In this document: positions 47,896 through 58,363 of the stretch, piece after piece
Layout: every line of letters starts with the position of its first letter
Numbering within the stretch: position 1 is the first letter of the stretch
Assembly (NCBI GenBank): GCA_973895155.1
Contig: OZ316891.1
Location: 26,226,001 to 26,290,000 of the forward strand
DNA: 64,000 nt
Direction of reading: 5' to 3'
Source of the DNA: Marsupella aquatica
Taxonomy: Eukaryota; Marchantiophyta
The notes under the pieces: model-generated
What the model saw: the letters and a program-made list of their open reading frames with translations, nothing else
Told to the model about the DNA's origin: nothing
The model's database searches: none
Translations under genes and position numbers: made by a program

Positions 47896-50760
47896 GTGAG
47901 TCCGCTGGTTTTCTAAAGTGCCCCTTAACTTTATTTACTTTTTCCTATTTCTTTGGGATTCACTTCCAGCCTCTTTGTGGGTGATCAGTAATTGAAAAGT
48001 TGGCCAGTAACGTATCTTGAGGGAGGCGCCAATGTCACACTGTACATTATTGGAAAGGGGCTGTGACGTCGTTCAGATATAGGGTAATTACACATGGTTA
48101 AATATAAGCCGTGAGAGTATCTTCACCATCACACATGCTCTGTGAAGAAGATCGTCGTCATTGCTCTAGTAATCGGATGGCAGGTGTGCTTTGGAGGCAC
48201 TTCTAGGAAAGGGGTCCATGGGGACAATCATAACTCGGAAAAAGATTTTGCTTTGGGCTTTATAAAGAAACATTCCTTACTTTTCTTTTCGGTATATGGT
48301 AACTCCCTGGAAAGTACGCATTGTGGCAATAATGTCCCCTAAAAGGCAGGGTTCAACTTGAGTTTGCGGTGCCTATTGTTGCCCATGATGCGCTGTCATA
48401 CGAGGAAGTTAATACACTCAATGCTTACGAGATTTTCTATTGGTACTATTTTTTTATGAAAATTAGAGTAGAATTTTGACATATGCTTCATTTTTTGTCT
48501 GTGTAAATGATAATATTGATAGAATTGAGAAGCACATGCCAGATAAATGTACATCTCACATAATGACCAGGAAAGGTACAAGTGCACAAGTCTTGAAAAG
48601 ATATGCACATAAGGTACAGATTCTCCCTTGCCATAATGCCACTCAATAAAAACATCTGAGCACCTAATTTACAAAGGATACTCTTTTGCAGTAGGTAACG
48701 ACAATAGAAACCATAAGCTTAGAAAATGACAGTATGAGAAGGACTTAAAGCAAGAGGTGTCCATCTCCCAAAGTATCAATTCTCTCTCATTGGCTAGAAT
48801 TGGGAGAAATGCCATACAGTTTGCAGCCAACCTTGTATAATACAAATTACACCAATGATTAACCTGTGGCGAGAAAAGGAGACTCCCATCTTTGGAAATT
48901 TGTCGAACTCAATTCTCAATGAAAATTTGAGGATGTCAGGCTCAGTGAAAGATCTTCCAAGCCAAACCTCCAGAATCCAATTTTAGCAGATATCAAGGGA
49001 AATGATATCCAGGGAAATACTGAATGACAAAGTGAGCTATTAAAAAAAGTTCACTCAATTTTAGTGGACATCAAGGGAAGTACTTACTGTCAAAGTGAAC
49101 TGCTAAAACTCTTTGAGGAACCAAACCTGGCCAATGAAGGTGGACTATCTAACCTTATAGTAGATGACTCCGCTAATGGATGTTTTTTCTTCTTCTTTTC
49201 GTATCATGTATTTTTATTTGATTGTATCTTAACAAGAGATATCCTTTGTATCATATAGACTTTTAATTCATTTTTGGACCATATAAAGAATTAAACCCTA
49301 AACACTCTGGAGCCTCATGCCTACTTCAAATCCCATTGCTACCTGCGTGGCTCATTTTGTGGATCAATCTGAAATTCAAAGGATCTGCTGTCTACCTTCT
49401 CCTGATTTGTTTCTTGGAGCAAGAAACCTGTGCACTTTATAATGAAATTTTAGGGTTTGCGGTTTAGTGTTTAACTCTTTATAAGTGCAATTGTGGCCTA
49501 ATTCTAGTCATAAGACCTTTGCTGTAGGTGACTTACTCTGCTAAAGTATTATAGCCATAAAGACCTTGCAATTGTGGTTTAATTATAGCCATAAGACCTG
49601 TGCTATAATAAAACCAATTGTGGTTCAGTCCTAGCAATTGTGGTTAAATCTACTACTATAATAAAGAATCCCGCCAGTTTTAGTCCTTCGTCCAGTTACA
49701 AAAATGAAAAAGGAGGGAACAAAGCTAAGCCATCAGATATTTTATAGAATTATTTATGGCTCTTGGATTGAGTGAGATGGGAACCTAAAATTGGCTATAA
49801 GTTATAATACAAAATATGTATCTAAGTTATAATACAAGGTAGATATAATATGTCATAGAGTACTTGAATGTGTTACTCTAATTATTTTGTAACTTAAGTA
49901 TAATACTTTTTGGCATGGAGCATTATAGTGTAAATATATTATTTTATGGTCTATTAATTTAGAGTACATTTAGCATGGGGCATAAAAGTGAAAAGATTTA
50001 CTTAAGATAATGGTTTTGGTAGTGAGCAAGCACTAAGGGGAAGAGAGTAGGTTGACATTTTATTATTTTGGCTTTTGCTCTTAAAAAGGAGATTTAATTC
50101 TTTGGAAGTTAGTTAATTTTTAGTTATCTTGCATGGACCCCAATTTCTATTTTGCACAATGATATCTTTCACTCAACAAAAAGTTTTTGCATAATAATGT
50201 ATTTTAACAATTATTATTTTTATTCAACAATTATCTTTTGCACCACGTACAATCCATTTCTCAACAACATCTTTAACCAAACATCTATTATGCAACGCAC
50301 GGGGATTGAAAGGATATCGAAAGAATGATCATCTTTGCTAAACCCTAAGACACTAAACCTGAAACCGATAATATAACGTTACTCCAATTTATAGTGGTCG
50401 CCATTCAAATGCATGGGCATTTTGGATTAAAAAACAAAACAAAAAAAAAAAGACTCATTCCTTAGTTTCCTTGATTTTTTATTTCATAACATCTTTCATA
50501 GAAAGATAGCTTGGGTGAAACAAAACCATTTTTTTTTGACATTTTTTATTTCACGATCTCTTTGGCAAAATGATACATTTTTCTTAATAGCATCTTTCAC
50601 ATAATGGCATGTTTGGCAAACCTATTTTTTTTAAGACATTTTTACTTTGTGACATCTTTCACTTAACATCTTAGGCAACATGACATCTTATTTCTTAACA
50701 TCTTTTGTGTAACGCATGAGTATTTTTCTTGAATGATGTCTTGGCTGACATAACATTTTT
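47896..50760. other. AT-rich interval without recognisable gene
   Basis: No protein family is seen. The stretch 49480-49680 repeats 'caattgtggtt(t/c/a)a' and 'agccataaga-cct' in a loose, irregular way. A 66-residue frame at 48142-48342 looks hydrophobic at its start but begins with GTG and has no supporting context. Confidence 0.45.
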
Positions 50761-50769
50761 TTCTTAACA

Positions 50770-51160
50770 TCTTTATCAACATGACAATTTTTTTTCAACG
50801 ACATTTTGGCCAACACATCTTTTTTCTCAACGACATCTTAGCCAACATGACATTTTTTTTCTCAACATCTTCTTGGCCAACAAGACATCTTTTTTTTCTC
50901 AATGACCTCTTGGGCAACAAGACATCCATTTTCTCCACTACCTCTTGGTTGACACTACATATTTTCTTTGAATGACCTCTTGGTCAATACAACATCTTTT
51001 TTTCTCAACAACATCTTGACCAACACAACTACTCTTGGGCGACACAACATCTTTATTCTCAACGACCTCTTGGGCGACACAACATAGTTTCTCTCAACGA
51101 TCTCTTGGGCAACACGACATCTTTTCTCTCCACAACACGACATCATGGAGAGAAGATGTC
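50770..51160 (+). repeat. degenerate minisatellite, unit about 30-36 bp
   Basis: The unit reads approximately 'ctcttgg(g/c)caacaagacatc' plus a T-run and 'ctcaacgac', repeated about ten times with drift. Most units keep 'tggccaaca' or 'tgggcaaca', then 'gacatct' and 'tttctcaa'. Looser copies run upstream from about 50480. Confidence 0.8.
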
Positions 51161-51545
51161 GGCAACAAATGTTCTTTGCAAGGGATCATTCAGCGCCTTG
51201 ATGTTTACTACAGCCCTTTAGGGTGTTTCCAGATTCCGTTATCCAGAGTAACCATTTGATCTTACAAAAGTCTGAGTGCGCTGAACACATTACATTGCAA
51301 GCTCTCCTACAGGGTATAAAATAAGGTTGAAACCTTACATGCTTATAACATTGCGAACTTTGTGGTTCTTAGAAGTTGAAGTACAGTCGAAGATTGAAAC
51401 AGGAAGCAACTCTGAGCTTTAAGCCATAGAAATTGGGACAACTGCAAAAAGCGAGGCTCTATTTCTAGGACATACTCAGCTAAAGAATTTCTGTGATGCA
51501 GCTCATTTGAAAAGGCGCTCTTCACCCAGTGGAATTAAACTTCCA

Positions 51546-51586
51546 GAGTTGGTTTGGGAAGCCGGAAGAACTTCCCAAACCAACTC
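51546..51586. repeat. perfect 16-bp hairpin
   Basis: Arms GAGTTGGTTTGGGAAG (51546-51561) and CTTCCCAAACCAACTC (51571-51586) are exact complements, separated by 9 nt. Further copies of parts of this unit ('ccaactccg', 'ggtttgggaagccg', 'acaattcacaaggggttcgt') follow up to 51714, forming a small nested repeat cluster. Confidence 0.85.
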
Positions 51587-51719
51587 CGAATCTAGTAGAT
51601 CAACTTGACAATTCACAAGGGGTTCGTAAACCAACTCCGGTTTGGGAAGCCGAATACTTAGACAATTCACAAGGGGTTCGTAACTGCAATCCGAATCTAG
51701 TAGATCAACTTTGAATATG

Positions 51720-53170
51720 AAGCTTTCCTGGATCTCCACATGTAAGACTTCAACCTTGCAAAGAGCAAATCAGGGAGCAAGCTACTAGTAATGCACAAGA
51801 CGTCTCACTGAGTCACAATCAGGCCACTTCATGTATGCTTCGTGTGGGACGACAGTACTCAGAGACCCAATGAGGACAAGCTCCGAGAGGTGTGTGCCGT
51901 CACCTTATTAACTTTCCTCTAGGCGACTTTCAGCGCTTAATGTGCCACGATGTCTGGACACACAAGTGACTCTAGTCAATTCGCCATAGACAGATTTCGA
52001 GCAATTGCCGAACTAAGATCACATCTACAATTTTAAATAAGAAAATCACATCTACAAACAACACCCACACTCTGCATGGCTAATCCTAGTGAGGGACATG
52101 AGACGAAGGTTGACACAACAGTCCCATACTCAAGGTGGAAAGAACCAGGGAAAGTCCCTCCTTCTGGGCTTCCCCTCAGTCTTCTACAACAACAGGAAGT
52201 ACGCTGACCACACACACCCTACCTAGACCCTACACTTCAGTGTAGACCGTTGAACTGGCATCAGATAGGAGCGAAAGACAATGCTCTTGAATTTCATTGC
52301 GTACGCTCATATGAACTATGCTTGTCATCATACGCCAGTCGAAATAAGCAAACGAGAACCTAATCGACATCTAAGTCCAAAGAGAATCGAATACTCTTCA
52401 AAACAAGAACTGTCTACAAGGGACTTGATAACCACTGGTCGACACAACCGGTACTCGAGCTGAACCCTTGCATGGTCGCATCAGAAGCTTCAGCATCCAA
52501 GTCACAGAGATATGTCCACAGAAACTGCCCCATTATGTCCCTGTCATTTTGGGCATAGGTTGTCTCTCCAATACGAAAATCTGGAACTAAAAACATTTCG
52601 CACTTTTACGAGCTAAAATCAAGGAAAATTGGAGGTAAACGACAATATTCAGTAACAAGACTACAGACCGGGAGGAAGGTAAGGCCAAGAACCGAACTCT
52701 CTTTGTTAGTTCCGGAACTTGTATAACCACTTTACGATACATACCAAAATACCGATCCCACTCGTATAGAAAGAAACCCCACCGAGTTTTGATAGTCTTG
52801 GATTTGAGATAGAAGTAAATTGAATACGTCATTCAGGTCCATTCGACAATGCTTAGAGTTAGGTTTGAGGTTCATGGCAGCTGTTGTCGAAAGCAGTCGA
52901 CTCTCAGATGTGCAGGTCATCTTGATACCAGAGAGCTTTATCCATGTCGGTGAATCAAGGGTCAAAGAAGGAACGTCAAAAGAGAACTCACGTATCAAAT
53001 ACCGAAAACCTAATTTATTTCTAAATCCAAAGCGTAAGAGAAGGGAGATCTCTAAAAGAGGTCGCAATGAATTACGTAAATACTCAGCATGAAGGAAACT
53101 ATCTGCCTCAAAAACGGACTTCTCATCGATGCCTACACAACTACCAAAAACACCCTGAGCTGACAGGTCC
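51720..53170. other. 3' flank of eL15, no recognisable gene
   Basis: This interval lies downstream of the eL15 stop on the minus strand and probably contains its 3' untranslated end. A 179-codon minus frame (52732-53271) overlaps the last eL15 exon in another register and has no motif, so I do not call it. Confidence 0.45.
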
Positions 53171-54166
53171 TCAACGATATCGCTTGAGAGATAAAGTGTT
53201 GTTTCGCTTCCATGTGGCATGTACTGAAGGTCGGGATTTGTGGTAGAGATGGCCTTTGCCACGGAGACCACGGTGTTTTTTCCCAGCAGATGTCAGCCCA
53301 CGAAGCTCACGATGTTTATGCACCGGGTTTACTATCCAGTTGATTCTGGGATCCTTACGGATTGCAGAATGTGCCGTGTCCACGAGGATCACTTCAAAAT
53401 ACTTGTATGTTGAATCCTGCATTCATACAGTAAAGATTCAATGGCTCTTGATCAATCACTAAATCCATAGCCTTACAGGACACTGGTGTTTAGGGTACGT
53501 GTTTCGCTGATTATAGATCAAAATTCCGTCGAAAGAACTAATGCCGCACATCGACGCATTCATGTAAGACCGAAGCATGTCCATGTATAAATACCTGATT
53601 AATCCAATAGGAATTCAGAACTCGAAGGCCTCCCAGCTTGCGCCCCGCTCGTTCCTCGGCTACGGATCGCAAGCTACGCTGAAACTTCAGTTGAGTAATA
53701 CCCTGGTTCTTCGGCTTACCATACACAATACCCTTCGAAACGGGCCTCTTCCTACCACCTCGGCGCACCCTAATGCGGTACACAACGTAGCCCTAAACTC
53801 CCATTCAACACACAGCACAGCGCCCCTCAATTTCATCTCATTCAGAACTTGAAGAAAAACAGGAAGAACGAACAAGCACAATACATCACGGGCAATGAAA
53901 GAAAGCTCACAGAGCTAAAAGTCACGAGCAGCTAGAGCGACGAAACCCATCAATCGAAACCGAACGTGGAGAACAGGGTTCGAGTCTTCACTGACCTGCT
54001 TGGACTTGTAACCGAGCCGGCGGGCCTTGTCTGGGCGAGACGGGCGAGTGAGACGGACGATGCCTGGTAGCTGGCGAAACTCCCAGCATCGAACTCGCAG
54101 CAAAAACCTCAGCACGTCGGACTGCTTCTTGCGCCATAGCTCCTCGACGTACTTGTAAGCACCCAT
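53171..54166 (-). CDS. RPL15: 60S ribosomal protein eL15 (RPL15)
   Basis: A structural protein of the large cytosolic ribosomal subunit. Three exons, 54166-53996, 53792-53595 and 53416-53171, join in phase 0 at AG/GT borders (donors GTCAGT and GTATTT, acceptors TTTAG and TGCAG). They encode exactly 204 residues, the standard eukaryotic length. The start [18 protein letters not shown] is the canonical eL15 N-terminus. Later blocks include [75 protein letters not shown] and the end TLSLKRYR. Near the C-terminus the sequence reads RPSVHATWK, where many eL15 proteins have two Arg (RPSRRATWK), a mild local oddity. A telo-box lies about 145 bp upstream of the start. No break is seen, so the gene is probably functional. 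Confidence 0.97.
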
Positions 54167-54308
54167 ACTTCCTGCACCTCCTTCCCTGCCGATCTGCCCC
54201 CTGCTCCTCGACCTCGCTCGTCAATTCTTCACAGAAAGGAGTCCAGTGTGGAAGTCTCGTCTGTTCCAATCGCCCTTTTCGACAGAGCGGCCATCACCGA
54301 TGAAACAT

Positions 54309-54320
54309 TTAGGGTTAGGG
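54309..54320 (-). promoter_or_regulatory. double telo-box of the eL15 promoter
   Basis: TTAGGGTTAGGG on the plus strand reads CCCTAACCCTAA in the direction of eL15 transcription, about 145 bp before the ATG. Telo-boxes (AAACCCTAA core) near the transcription start are a well established feature of plant ribosomal protein genes. Its role here is inferred from position. Confidence 0.7.
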
Positions 54321-55625
54321 CTGGGAAAACCGCAGTTTGGCAACTCGGGTTAAACATCACCCTGAGTGCGGTTTCTATCTAACCATATGCAGTAATCTCT
54401 CTATAAGTGCACACTCCACAACTGCAAAACCAGGCTGAATGGAAGGTGTCCTGTTGTTCCCTTTTTAAACCCCCACTAGCCAAGACAAAATGTGGTTAAC
54501 CATATTTCACCATTTTTAGTATTTTTTCCCAAAATTGTGAAGCAAAGTCTCACGATGAGGAGGAGTGTGAAAAAGTGAGAAACTTTGGACACTCCTTTTA
54601 TATGGCCAGTGGTGGTTTAAGCCACCAAATATGCACTTTTGCTCTGTTGGTAAGTGCAAATAGGCCTGAAAACTTGTTGCTAAACAGCTTTATAAGTGCA
54701 AACCCTTGATAATTGTACAAGAACATTTGTGGTAAGGTCACAATTGCATCAAGCATCACTATTGATAAGTGCATCAGATTTTTTGATAGAGAGAAATTTG
54801 CACGGGTAGGGGACTATATTTAGGGCACTGGGGTACAATTGACTGTGGGAGTCAAAAGAATGTTCACTGATGGAGGATAAGTGCATATTTAACAATGGGG
54901 TGTAAGCCATACACCCTTATCAATGAGTGCACAATTCTACAGGTTTGCACTTATCAAATAGTGCAAACCCTCTCTTTTAGGCCGCACCAGATGCTTCTTG
55001 AGTGTGCACTCAGAGACATGCAATGCAACTGTAATTGCAATCTACTTTCTAAAGCCTAAGGTCTCTAGTAAAGCCTTTAGACAATGCTCTGAGAGTGGGG
55101 GTGCCAATATATGAAAAATGGGGACTTGAGTATAAGGTGAGCCTCCTAAAATTGTGTAGGGGGCTTGAAATGTACTCACCTCTGTTTATGTTCAATGAGC
55201 ATCCTGACTAGCCCAAATGCCCAAGCTTTGTTTATAAATAGATGATGAGTAACAATGCCCGATCTTTGGTTCTAAATAGATGACGAGTAACAATGTCGTT
55301 CTAGTTGTCATGGTCTAGAGGTTCCACTCTAGATGGTAGGCCTAGTTTTCAAACTTCCCGCAAGCCTTATACTTTCAAAATAACTATGTGCCTTTTGAGA
55401 TGGGTCAATGTGCTTCATCAACCCACACTCTCCAACCCCATGACCATTGACTTGCATTGGATTTGAACATGCTCATTGACCAAAGCAATGACCTTTTTCC
55501 AACAACAACCACCCAACCAAAATTTTGCCCTTGATTGCATAGATGACCTAGTCAAAACAATAACACTTCTTTCTCTCGCTTGCTTTACTGCACCTCACTA
55601 TTTTTGTGCAATGAGAAAGGATTAT
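54321..55625. other. interval without recognisable gene
   Basis: AT-rich DNA with frequent 'taagtgca/aagtgcaaa' words (54400-54970) and a short diverged repeat 'aaatagatga(t/c)gagtaacaatg' (near 55238 and 55274). A member of the GCTTCA-type inverted motif lies at 55313-55334. No protein family is seen. Confidence 0.45.
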
Positions 55626-55648
55626 GGGGGGGGGGGGGGGGGGGGGGG
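55626..55648 (+). repeat. poly-G tract, 23 G
   Basis: An uninterrupted run of G follows 'aggattat'. It lies about 220 bp before the assembly gap. Its length is probably not exact. Confidence 0.85.
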
Positions 55649-55871
55649 TGGTTGGGGGTTGGCGAGAGGGGAATGCCATTTTGAATAACTTACCAAATTG
55701 CAATGACAATCATGGAATACACGAGCATTGACAGGATGGTCGCAAGAACACCATGGCCACAACGACAACAAAGCTGCAACAGCACATAAGGTACCTCAAC
55801 AATGTACTTCCTTGTCTCACCTGCATTTCTTTGCCTTGGCTCAACACCATGGCCACAAAGATCATGGCCCC

Positions 55872-55971
55872 NNNNNNNNNNNNNNNNNNNNNNNNNNNNN
55901 NNNNNNNNNNNNNNNNNNNNNNNNNNNNNNNNNNNNNNNNNNNNNNNNNNNNNNNNNNNNNNNNNNNNNNN
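55872..55971. other. assembly gap, 100 N
   Basis: Exactly 100 N, the conventional placeholder for a scaffold gap of unknown size. Open frames reported across it are not real. The flanks are 'catggccc' and 'ggtctagagcctctagacc'. Confidence 0.99.
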
Positions 55972-56529
55972 GGTCTAGAGCCTCTAGACCGTAACTCTAT
56001 GGTCATCATGTGCATGGTCATCATATACATGGGAAAAACTTATGACATGTACATTAAAAAAAATATAGGTAGTATGGCCCCACCACAACATATGTGCATA
56101 GAACATGGATGTGCATACAAAAAGCCTGTGCACATCAAGGAGAATAATAGATTATATATGATTATTAAAATGATGGGTTTTTTTTATTATTTCATTAATC
56201 TTCAAAGAATATGAATCTAAAATATATTTTGATAATTTTTTTATTGTCCTCTCTGCTAGTAATATGCAAATTCATCAAATAGGACTTTTAATGCAATACT
56301 GACAGAACAAGAATGCACCAAGAAGTCCTTTCAAAATACCACCTCCATAGGGTAGTCTAACCTTTGGCCAAAACTACACTGGACACATGCATTTTGGAGG
56401 GACCCCTGTAGTCCATGTAGGATTGGGAGAAGTCGCATTTTGGAGAATCCCCTCTAGTCCATGTAGGATTGGGAGATGTCCACTACAAGTGACCTATCAC
56501 CTTCATGTAAAGCCAAAATGGGATGACTT

Positions 56530-57300
56530 GATATGGATGGCTCTGATGACATCTGAAAGCAAAATCTTGGAAGTGACCTCTCCTCTCCACTTCATGTAAT
56601 GCCAAGTGTGGTCACTAGATATGAGAGGCTCTATGACATCTGAAAGCAAAATCTGGGGAGTGACCTCTCCCCTTACCTTTGTGTAAAGCCAAACTGCAGT
56701 CATCACTCCGTATGAAAGGCTTTATGACATGTGAAAGCAACATCTTGGAAGTGACCTCTCCTCTCCACTTCAGGTAAAGCTTATTACCTCTCAACTTCAT
56801 GCAATGCTGAAGTGCGATTACTCGAGATGGACGGTTGCGATGACATCTGAAAGCAAATTCTTGGAAGTAACATCTCCATTGTTGCCCCATAAGTCTTTTT
56901 AAAGTGCCCCCCCCCCCCCCCCCCCTCCTCATCTGAAGCAACATCTTGGACGTGACCTCTCCTCTCCACTTCTTGTAAAGCTTATTACCTCTCAACTTCA
57001 TGTAATGCTTGAAGTGTGGTTACTCAAGATGGACGGTTGCAATGACATCTGAAAGCAAATTCTTGGAAGTAACATCTCCATTGTTGCCCCATAGGTCTTT
57101 CTAAACTCTCCCCCCCCCCCCTCATCTGAAAGCAACATCTTGGAAGTGACCTCTCCTCTCCACTTCATGTAAAGCTTCTACCTCTCAACTTCATGTAATG
57201 AAGTGCGGTTACTCGAGATGGACGGTTGTGATTACATCTGAAAGCAAATTCTTGTAAAGTAACATCTCCATTGGTGCCCCATAGGTCTTTCTAAAGTCAG
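56530..57300 (+). repeat. local tandem array with two nested periods and poly-C tracts
   Basis: The shorter unit (about 85-95 bp) carries 'gacatctgaaagcaaaatct' followed by 'tggaagtgacctctcctctc' and 'cacttcatgtaa'. The longer unit (about 200 bp) adds 'cctctcaacttcatg', 'gagatggacggttg', 'aagtaacatctccattg' and 'tgccccata', and occurs about three times. Poly-C runs lie inside it (19 C at 56907-56925, about 12 C near 57110-57121). It is non-coding, and the open frames through it are repeat artefacts. Confidence 0.88.
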
Positions 57301-58363
57301 CCCCCTCCCCTCTCGTTCTTCCAAAGTCCCCCTTAGCTTTGGACTAAGAGAAGCAATTGGGTGACTTCATGACTGAGCTTGAATGTCCTCTTGTAACTCT
57401 GGAATTACAACCCAGATCTTCCCATTCTGCTGGATGTTTGTGCAAGCTGCATCAGCATCAGCAGGATGCAGTTGTGTTGAATTGCTGACATGCTAGATTT
57501 CGTGAGTTGAAGCTAAGCTCGCATGTGAATGCAAGGTGGGTGAATACTGTTTCTCTTTTATGTAATTGTGCGTTTTGGCATCGGGCAGCAGAGGTGAACG
57601 CCGCTGTCGAACAATCTTCCAAAGTAAAGCGGGCGGTCACTATGACGGTATTTGAGTGCATGCGCAATGCATCCTGAACAGAAGGGAAGAGAATTTAATC
57701 GGAGCAGTGAGCTTTACTTGTGGAGTGATCTCTCGCAGAGAGATCGTAGGTCAGAACATGGAGGATGGAGTTCATGTGAGCGGAGATTGGAGGCCTGTAG
57801 TTGTTGTCTGCTACCGAAGGGCGCTAGGTTTTTCTCATGGCTGGCTTGTCCTCGTTGTACTCCGATGGATCTATGCCTCGAATCCTGGCCTGTTTACTCC
57901 TTTTCGTTTAGGCAAGCCATCTGCTTCATCTAATGCTTCGGCCTACCGTTCATGCCAAGGGAATTTGCCATTCGTTTGCACGGACTTTCTCCGCGTCGAA
58001 AATATAGTTTTAGGTCGTGCATATCTTGGACTCAAGAGTCTGGCGCCATTTCTGAGTACCCAGGACAATTACAAGCAGAAGGGTTGATTGTGAATCTCTT
58101 GTTGGGGCTTAGGTGTGGGGAATCCTTCTCTGCGACCAACAGTCATTACCAGATCACCATTCCGAATACCAGTCTTTGGTCAGCAAGAATATTTGGTATG
58201 TTTTAGGGTCTGAATCGCTATCCTACGGGGTTTCGCTTGATAAACGCGCCTGACCAAAGTCTGGTGCGTTGCGAGTTAGTTTAGGCAGTAGACCTCCTTA
58301 TTTCTTCTGCAAGATCCCTTGAATCGCTCGTGTTAATTGTTTACTGCAAACAATTACAGCAGA
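57301..58363 (+). other. upstream region and probable 5' leader of the CDKF gene
   Basis: Several ATG-initiated or near-ATG small frames (for example 57656-58087, 143 codons) precede the kinase start but match no family. If transcribed they would act as upstream ORFs. An in-frame TAA at 58334-58336 closes the kinase frame upstream. Confidence 0.4.

Noticed and set aside
48142-48342. 66-codon frame with a signal-peptide-like start
   Set aside because: It begins with GTG, not ATG, has no family or exon context, and lies in repeat-rich DNA.
52732-53271. 179-codon minus-strand open frame
   Set aside because: It overlaps the last eL15 exon in another register, has no motif, and runs into the 3' flank.
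55710-56214. Open frames of 88-153 codons across the gap
   Set aside because: They are open only because of 100 N and cannot be real as written.
56615-57001. 128-codon minus-strand frame
   Set aside because: Repeating peptide words reflect the tandem array, not a gene.
57656-58087. 143-codon frame upstream of the kinase
   Set aside because: No recognisable domain. At most it is an upstream ORF in the leader.
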